A stretch of 64,000 nt of DNA from Thuidium tamariscinum (taxonomy: Eukaryota > Streptophyta > Bryopsida > Hypnales > Thuidiaceae). Positions 57,865-64,000 of this stretch are shown here, piece by piece. The translations under genes were made by a program, and so were the position numbers. The DNA lies in assembly GCA_947034885.2 (NCBI GenBank), contig OX344756.2, positions 19,947,489 through 20,011,488 on the forward strand, given 5' to 3'. The stretch's first letter is position 1. Every line of letters starts with the position of its first letter. The notes beneath the pieces were generated by a model. It was not told the DNA's origin. It searched no databases and was given only the letters and a program-made list of their open reading frames with translations.

Positions 57865-58400
57865 AAAAATATTTCCCCTTATTTTTCATTTCAAGAACCA
57901 TTGATGCGAAATCTAAACCAAATGGTTTCATATATTTCCAATCATTTATAAATTACTTATGTTTTCAAAGAATTCTAGCATAGGTATGTATTTGTGATTC
58001 TAGGTCTTGCAAGTTGCAAAACCCACACAAGTGCAGTGTGGAAAAAACCATTGCCTGACCAAAAACAAGCAATGAAGCGCTCAAAAAGTAATACTTCAGG
58101 TTCCTAAATGTGACCTTTACTAAAATTAAGCCCTAAAACCAACATTGTCTTCATATACTTTTAAGTCCAATTGAAAGTGCTATAACTTTTGTATCCAATT
58201 TCCAAATTCAACAAAACTTGTCGGAAAATTTGCACACTCTCTTCTAGTTTGTGTGATAAAATTTTTAGAACAATCTAAGTTATACTGATTACTTGGGAGT
58301 CAATCAAAGTTCACAAGTTCAATTTGAATTCACCAAACTGCATTGAGATGGCTTCAACTTCAGTGGCCTGTATCTTTTTCATCAAATGTTAGTTTTCCAA
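57865..58400. repeat. Degenerate repeat related to the TTAA elements
   Basis: Phrases such as GCTATAACTTTTGTATCCAA, CACACTCTCTTCTAGTTTGTGTG and TGGCTTCAACTTCAGTGGCC match, in altered form, the ~180 bp units at 13770-14275. Intact TTAA-flanked ends are not visible. It lies just upstream of the SRA gene and may have removed its promoter. Confidence 0.4.
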
Positions 58401-59339
58401 AAAATGTGTTGGGTTATGTTTTCCTTGAAGCCTAATTATTGTCGTAAAATTTTTTTATTTTTTTATTTTTTTAAACAAATGAAATTCCATTGCAAAACAC
58501 AGAGTACAAAGCAGCCAAGCCAAGCCAAGCCAGTTCAATCCATTGCTTCAGTCTGTCTAGCCTTGTTCCATATAGATGGCGACGGTCCTATTGCCACGCG
58601 AGATTTTCCTGAGGGTTGTGTGAGATTGTCGAGGAAAGTCACGAAGAACCCCACAAGGCCACAACCAGCGGGAACTGTAGAGGAAGAGGCAATTTCAGAC
58701 CCTAATGGAGCGGGAGCTTATGAGGTAGATGGAGAACTACCAAGAGATTTTGACCAGGTCAGTGTCAGGGATCAATTTTTGCAGCAGCGTGCTCTGTACT
58801 CCCGGATCTTACAACATTATCAAAAACTCAAGACGAGAGGTCAGTTGCTTGGTAATCGGCCTGACTTGCAGGCAATGAAGCAGATGAATGAAGAAGGAAA
58901 ATCTAATGAGTTTCAAAAGTTTGGTCACGTTCCTGGAATCGTAGTCGGTGATCAATTTGAATTTTGGTCAAAAATGTTTGCCATTGGGTTGCATCGGCAA
59001 GTGCAAGGAGGGATTGCATGGGTTGAAGATCGAGGGGAGAAGGTGGCTTGCAGCGTGGTGATCTCAGGTGGTTACCGAGATGATGATGACCATGGGGAGA
59101 CAGACAAATACACTAGCGAGGGTGGAAACGATTACAGAGGTGACAAGCGGTTTTAAGGGGATCCAAAGCCCAAGAAAGGGAACAAAGCACTTATTAACTC
59201 CTACAAACGTGGGGAAATTGTTCGTTTGATTAGGGACCATGATGTGGACGCTGGATGGAACAAAATGTATTCCTATGATGGATTGTACAAGGTGAAGCGT
59301 TACAACCTTGAGGTGGCACGAGATGGTCACAAGGTGTAA
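58386..59339 (+). pseudogene. SRA (SUVH-type) methylcytosine-binding cargo gene of hAT-2
   Basis: One frame spans 58386-59339 with a single internal TAA at 59154. The first 30 codons lie in repeat DNA, so the real start is probably ATG 58480 or a lost exon. After a region resembling the SUVH linker (RALYSRILQHYQKLK, GNRPDLQAMKQM) comes a clear SRA/YDG domain: GHVPGIVVGDQFEFW, AIGLHRQVQGGIAW, VISGGYRDDDDHG and, past the TAA, GNKALINSYKRGEIVRLIR and YSYDGLYKVKRYNLE. The frame ends soon after at GHKV, where SUVH proteins would continue into pre-SET and SET domains; none follows. SRA domains bind methylated cytosine, so the product would be a stand-alone reader. The TAA replaces a residue that fits Gln (CAA), another C-to-T change. 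Confidence 0.8.
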
Positions 59340-59537
59340 ACATTGTCACAATTTAATTTTTGTTCATTATTTTTAAATACCATGAAACCAAGAAATCAAA
59401 AATCAATAAATCATAGTGACGTTTCTAATATGCGCATGAAAACTTGTATTACTTTCAAAGGTTCAAACAAACCATTTCCATTACAAGCTCCATGTACCAT
59501 GAATATCTAAACACCTAAGTCTACATTCCTTGAATTT

Positions 59538-62500
59538 CTAAGGCTTGTAATCAACGTCTCCTCTCACCTCAGCTCCACTACTATGACCTCTTGAATCCCA
59601 TTCCGAGGCTTCTTCATTACTTGTGCTATCCATACTATCGGATGAAGACTGTAGAGCTCGTTCTTTTCTTCCGGATACTTGCTTTGATGCAAGCGATCTC
59701 TTGCGTCTACCCTTCTTTTTCTCTTTCACCATGTCTCTACCTCCTATTGTAGACTTCCCAATCCCTTGTTCAAGACCATTAACCGGTTTCACTTTGCTTT
59801 GTGAGAAAGGTTCACATACATCAAGGGGGGTTCGACCTAGACTTTGCCGCTTCGATGGTGATTTTGAAAAGGCCTCCAGTATTTTTTTAGTTCTAGCTTT
59901 CTTGGACTCTTTCATTGTTGGTTGTCTTGCTTTTGATCCGCTTGGAATGATGATCTCATTTGCGCCAAAAGAGAGTGATCGATCCGATGACTTCACCCAA
60001 CGTCGACCAAACATAGACTCCAATGTCTCATCTTCTTCTGGATCCTTATTTCCGTTGCGTAAACTACCGAGACCACCTAAACTTGCATTGCCGTTTTTGA
60101 ATAGTATGCGTGGAGGACCGCTACGTGGGGGTAGGGTTGGATCTCGTACGAGGGGCTTCTTGCCTTTGCCAACATCAAATGACATGGGGCTCCCAAACTC
60201 CATCATACCTGCATCTACATATGTTGCTACTCCCTGTGCTTTACCTTTCTCGGTACTTGCAAGACAGCTTTTCTTACACGCTAATACTTCAACGAATGCA
60301 ACACTTGTATCACCAACATTTTTGTCCACCTTCACTCCACTGTCTCCCAAGTCGTTCTGTTTTCCAAGTTCTTCTGCTTCGACCCCTACTGGCGATGGAC
60401 ATTTAGAAATTGGAATCAATTCATCCGGGGTCGAAGTCCCACCAATGTTCATCGTTGCCCCATTTCTCTCTTCCATTGCCACATTAGTGTCCCGGCTATG
60501 TGCTCGAACATTCTCACTACTCAATACTGTAGTTCCATCCACAAATTTAGCTTCTGATGGGACACCGTCATCATAGTCGTAATTCTCCTCGTCCTCTTCA
60601 AAATTGAAGACATCCAATGGATTGTCTTGAAAGTCTTCATCATTATGATGAGGGTCTTGGGATGGTTCATCAACCAAACTAGTCACATTGTATTCCGCAT
60701 CATATTCATCATCAAATAGGGGATCTCTCTCTTCACCATCGCCATGATCTTCACCACCTTCATCCTCTGACATGGACTCTTCCATATCCACACTCTCGAA
60801 TTGCTCTTCGTACCACTTCTTCTCATCATTTTCTTGAGATGCGGAAAGCACTTTAGTATTGGTGTACACATACACCAAATCTTGTGCTCTCTGTGGCGTC
60901 AACTTGTTTCGAGATTTGTTGTGAACAAATGAATAGCTACTCCAATTTCGTTCACATGAAGAGGAAGATACCGGTTGGGCCAAAATACGCTTGGCAATTG
61001 GAACAATGAACTTCCCGCACGCGCCCTCAAAATCCCACCAAGCATGTGCTGACAATTGTTGTTCGTTGGGGTCCAACATTTTGTGGAAAGGGGGTTCCCT
61101 ATGTCGAAAGGCTACAAATTCCTTCACAACAGCGGCATACTGTTCTATGGTACATACTTTCGTTAAAACACGCTTGCATGCATCCATTGCATCTTGATCA
61201 TCAGCAAGCTCTTTGTCGTGAAGAAGATAGGGATTCAACAAAGCCCCTGCATAATGTAGATCTGTCTCTACCATCGCTCGCCGTTCATGAAAGGCTTCTT
61301 GTAGATGGATGGCTAAATCCAAGGACAAACTAAAAGGTGCTTCGTCCAACGACAAAACGTGCTTCTGTATTTTCTTCATGATATGTAGCACCTTCCCCAT
61401 ACATGGCCTTTTTGCATCCAAATCGCGTAGACCATGTACCACCGGAGCCGATAAATCCTTGAAATTTTGACAACGCCGCCAAAAATGCTCGTTCAAAATG
61501 ATGTCCTTCACCCTTCGGCTCACATTGCGAGGATGAGTATTCCGCCCCAATGTTTTCACGTATTGTTCCCACTGTGGGTCCATCACCGTTTGCTGTAACT
61601 TCCCCTTCACCTTCAACATACGGTCCACCATGTTGTAATTGGAAGCAAACCGAGTTTCCACCGCCATCAACAACATGCAGTCCGGCGAGTACCTTCGAAA
61701 TATTGCAAGAGGCATGTGCCTCTTTTTGAAGAATTTCACTACGTTATGGGCATTGCCCACGACCTCCTCAATCCACCATTCGTTGCCCCAATCTTTCAAT
61801 AACAAATTCAGGGCATGGACCACGCAACCTTGGTAAAATATATGAGGGTACTTCGGAGATATCAAGTTGAATGCGGCTTCATTCACAGGCGCATTATCTG
61901 CGCTTATTTGTACTATTTTGTGAGGACCCACTTCTTCTATGAATTTTTCCAATATAGAGGCTAAATAGGCGGCATTCTTCTCTTTTCCTGTTGTATCCTC
62001 CGATCCTAGGAATTGCTCGCCCGCAGAAGACACGAGCATTGCATTTACCAAAGGACGATTTGCCGCCGAAGTCCACCCATCAATAGACAATGTTGCTCCA
62101 AACTTCCTGATGCTGTCTTCTGTTCGCTTCTTCATATTCACTTTAATGTCTGCCTTCGCTTGATCAAGCAACTTATGTCGTAATTCATGGTATGACGGTG
62201 GGGTATAGGGTTTGTGAAACTCAGCCGTTTTCTTCACCGCTTCTTTAAATGCTGCATTCCGTGCCACCGAAAATGGTATGTTCGCAGCATAAAAAAAATT
62301 AGCCCACACTGCATGCAATTTCCGTCTACTCGCTTCTTCGAAGCCATCTCCTATCCGCCGCTGCACCAAAGGCCTACTAGTTGATCCTACCCCTGTGTCT
62401 CCTTCATCTGATGCTTGAGTACTGGCAAGTGCTCCAGAAGACACGCGGTTTAGGGTCTCTTTTGGTATTGTACAAGAATCTTCCGGTGTAAGACGTATTG

Positions 62501-62809
62501 GCGGTGTCGAAGGTCTCTCATTTCCTGCATCATTTACAACCGTGGCCTCCAATGTCCCGTTTCCACCCAAATTCTCGTTTTCACCTCTTCGTGGGATTAC
62601 CCCCTTGCATTGACGAAATAGCTTCTGAACTTGGGATGTGAGTCGTGGACATAGACTGATTCCTCGATTATGAGACCCCGATGCACCTTCATAACCAAGA
62701 TGGCTAAACATACGGCATGTTTTTTTGGCAAACACTAGGTTGCAGGCTTTGCATTGTACCTTCCCAACTGAAGGGGCGCCATACCAAGAAGACCAATCCT
62801 TGCTCATAA
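59538..62809 (-). CDS. hAT-2 transposase (BED finger to hATC), intact
   Basis: The preferred start is the ATG at about 62807-62809 (MSKDWSSWYG), just before the BED finger; the frame is open to 62861. Order: BED-type finger (CKAC ... HLGYEG ... C), linker, core with aspartates in SIDGWTSAANRPLVNAML and ISADNAPVNEAAF, and an hATC region with SSSCERNWSSYSFVHN, RNKL and LVYVYTN. A C-terminal extension of about 400 residues follows, acidic then Ser/Lys-rich with basic clusters (KARTKKILEAF, KEKKKGRRKRS). No stop or frameshift interrupts about 1090 codons. It is homologous to the hAT-1 transposase but clearly diverged, so two families are present. With all catalytic acids kept it may be active. 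Confidence 0.9.
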
Positions 62810-63109
62810 TGATGAATTTTAAGTGCGTCTTTGGAACTTCAAATTCCGAGTGTAACCACAAAAAGGGTGAAGATCTCCGCAGGAATAAAAATCGTCAATA
62901 AAGTAACCGATATAGTTTGAAAGAAGCCTTGGAAACCAAAGCCCCCCTAACCACTGAACTATGCATTACCAAGCAAGGGACACAACCGAAATTGCAGCGC
63001 CTAGCCCTTGGAAATCTTAGCGTTCAGCTTTACAGGAGTGCTTGCGAATGACAATTTCTGGAAACTTATACTCCTTAGTTCTAAGGTTACTCTTCGTGAC
63101 CGTTGCAAC

Positions 63110-63310
63110 GGACGGGAGACAATCCCGATTGACACTGCGGACGGAACAGCGGACGGAACAGCGGACCGAACTGCAGACGGCCTGACAGGGTACTCCGATC
63201 GGCGGACGGCGAGAGGCGGACGGCGAGCGGTCGCGGACGCACCCCCCTCGGATGCCCACCAAGAGGCGAACGGGTCTGGCGGACAGCCACCACGAGGCGG
63301 ACGGCCTACA
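63110..63310 (+). repeat. GGACGG repeats right of the hAT-2 transposase
   Basis: The unit GCGGACGG(A)ACA and variants repeat through the block, as at 57540-57745. Apparent ORFs on both strands (for example 63008-63463 and 63001-63324) span it and are not supported as genes. Confidence 0.6.
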
Positions 63311-63311
63311 T

Positions 63312-64000
63312 CCCAAAGGACCAAGAGTGCACTTGGGGGACTTCAAGAATTTGGGCAGTTACTTGTCACTTCAATTTTGAACGAATTCGCTAGAAATTTT
63401 CACATAACTCAGATAGAAAACTTTATTAGCTCTGTGGGAATATTATTCTTTTCCAATTGGTGACCGTGAGCAAAAGTTATGCCATCTTCAATATCATTTT
63501 CATGTCGCCGGGAAGAAAAAAATCATCAAAAACTTCAGAATTAAAAAAATAATTTTTTTTTCTAATTGATTTTATTTTTGTCTACAAGACTACAAGTGAA
63601 GCTTTGATTCATTCCATTTGGATTACTGATGTGAAAGTCATGAACAATCTTGTTTTTTGGACAACCTAAGCATGTTTTTAAAAACAGAAATTTAGGATTC
63701 ACTTGTGAATGCAATTTCCACAATTTTCAATAAAAAATTGTTGGACAAGGTTGTTTTTGCTTGCCAAAACAATTTCACCATTCGGATTATAGTGTTTCAA
63801 TTCAATGTATGAGATCTTTGCAATTTACTTTCTCTTTCAATCTTGGACCTACATGTACTTGACAATTTTTTAAAGAATGAAAAAACAAAATTTTGTTGCT
63901 GAATTTGTTTTCCTGAGCTGTTACCTCAATTTCTCAATAGAAAAAAGTTTAAATTCAAGGTCTGTAGTGCAAAAAAATTACAGAAATGGAGGACAAAGTC
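63312..64000 (-). mobile_element. Third TTAA/piggyBac-like copy, partial at window edge
   Basis: From TCCCAAAGGACCA (about 63314) to the edge, the sequence is the reverse complement of 10214-11127 in a diverged form. Shared phrases include CAATTGGTGACCGTGAGCAAAAGTTAT and TCAATCTTGGACCTACATG. The TTAA at this end has decayed. It inserted into the hAT-2 subterminal repeats. Confidence 0.55.

Larger units (their letters stand above)
57468..64000. mobile_element. hAT-2: second hAT-family element, right end outside window
   Basis: The left terminus CAGGGTTGACGAATCGG shares its first 8 bases with hAT-1. Up to base 57467 the sequence matches the 5' LTR, which continues differently, so this is the exact insertion point; the likely 5 bp target is GGGAA (57463-57467). 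Subterminal GCGGACGG-type repeats occur at 57540-57740 and again at 63110-63310. It carries an SRA-domain gene (plus) and a BED/hATC transposase (minus). No CAACCCTG end is seen before 64000, so the element continues. Confidence 0.75.

Noticed and set aside
59623-60576. Plus-strand ORF of 317 codons
   Set aside because: It is antisense to the intact hAT-2 transposase C-terminal region and shows no domain.
63001-63463. ORFs of 107-151 codons on both strands
   Set aside because: They span the GGACGG subterminal repeats of hAT-2 and have no domain; open frames on both strands are a composition effect.

Overview
This window looks like a repeat-dense part of a large land-plant genome. The evidence is plant-type telomere heptamers (TTTAGGG/CCCTAAA) at interstitial sites, a tRNA-Asp-type primer binding site of the kind used by Ogre/Tat/Athila-like Ty3 elements, plant-style CACTA and hAT transposons, and spliced genes with AT-rich introns. 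I cannot name the species. Only one gene looks like ordinary host DNA, an unidentified 5-exon gene at about 609-6078. Nearly everything else is nested mobile elements.

Layout. (1) 1-8180: the host gene and its AT-rich introns, with small TE remnants in intron 1. (2) 8181-12455: solo LTR A (8186-12450, TSD AGGGC), interrupted by a TTAA-flanked piggyBac-like element (10214-11127). (3) 12932-16739: a 3.8 kb non-autonomous CACTA element (TSD GTA) holding a second TTAA-flanked element and a 340 bp foldback. (4) 17234-20650: solo LTR B (17239-20645, minus strand, TSD CCAAC), same family as A. (5) 21538-57467: one Ty3/gypsy element whose two LTRs each carry a sense open reading frame. The 5' LTR is split by a 24.8 kb hAT transposon, hAT-1 (23043-47805, TSD ACTCG). 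PBS, gag, protease, RT, RNase H and integrase follow at 50134-56044, then the 3' LTR from 56056. (6) The 3' LTR is cut at 57468 by a second hAT-family element, hAT-2, which runs off the right edge.

hAT-1 carries a BED/hATC transposase, a coiled-coil + RING-finger protein and a protein-kinase-like protein. The last two diverge from a shared GC-rich iterated promoter region with a TATA box on each side. GGGCGCGGAC-type iterons also line both ends of the element in inverted orientation. Two ~4 kb solo LTRs later inserted into hAT-1, one in the transposase gene (24952-28871) and one in the RING gene (39764-43757); both have exact 5 bp TSDs and both carry their own version of the LTR-encoded ORF. 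hAT-2 carries another BED/hATC transposase and a gene for an SRA (methylcytosine-binding) domain of SUVH type lacking a SET domain. Removing the insertions restores the reading frame in the hAT-1 transposase, the RING gene and the LTR ORF, so the relative order of events can be read directly.

The most notable points are cargo-bearing giant hAT elements (RING, kinase, SRA), a conserved protein encoded inside retrotransposon LTRs of three related families, and nonsense codons that are mostly TAG, including one direct CAG-to-TAG difference between the paired LTRs, as expected from methylation-driven decay.
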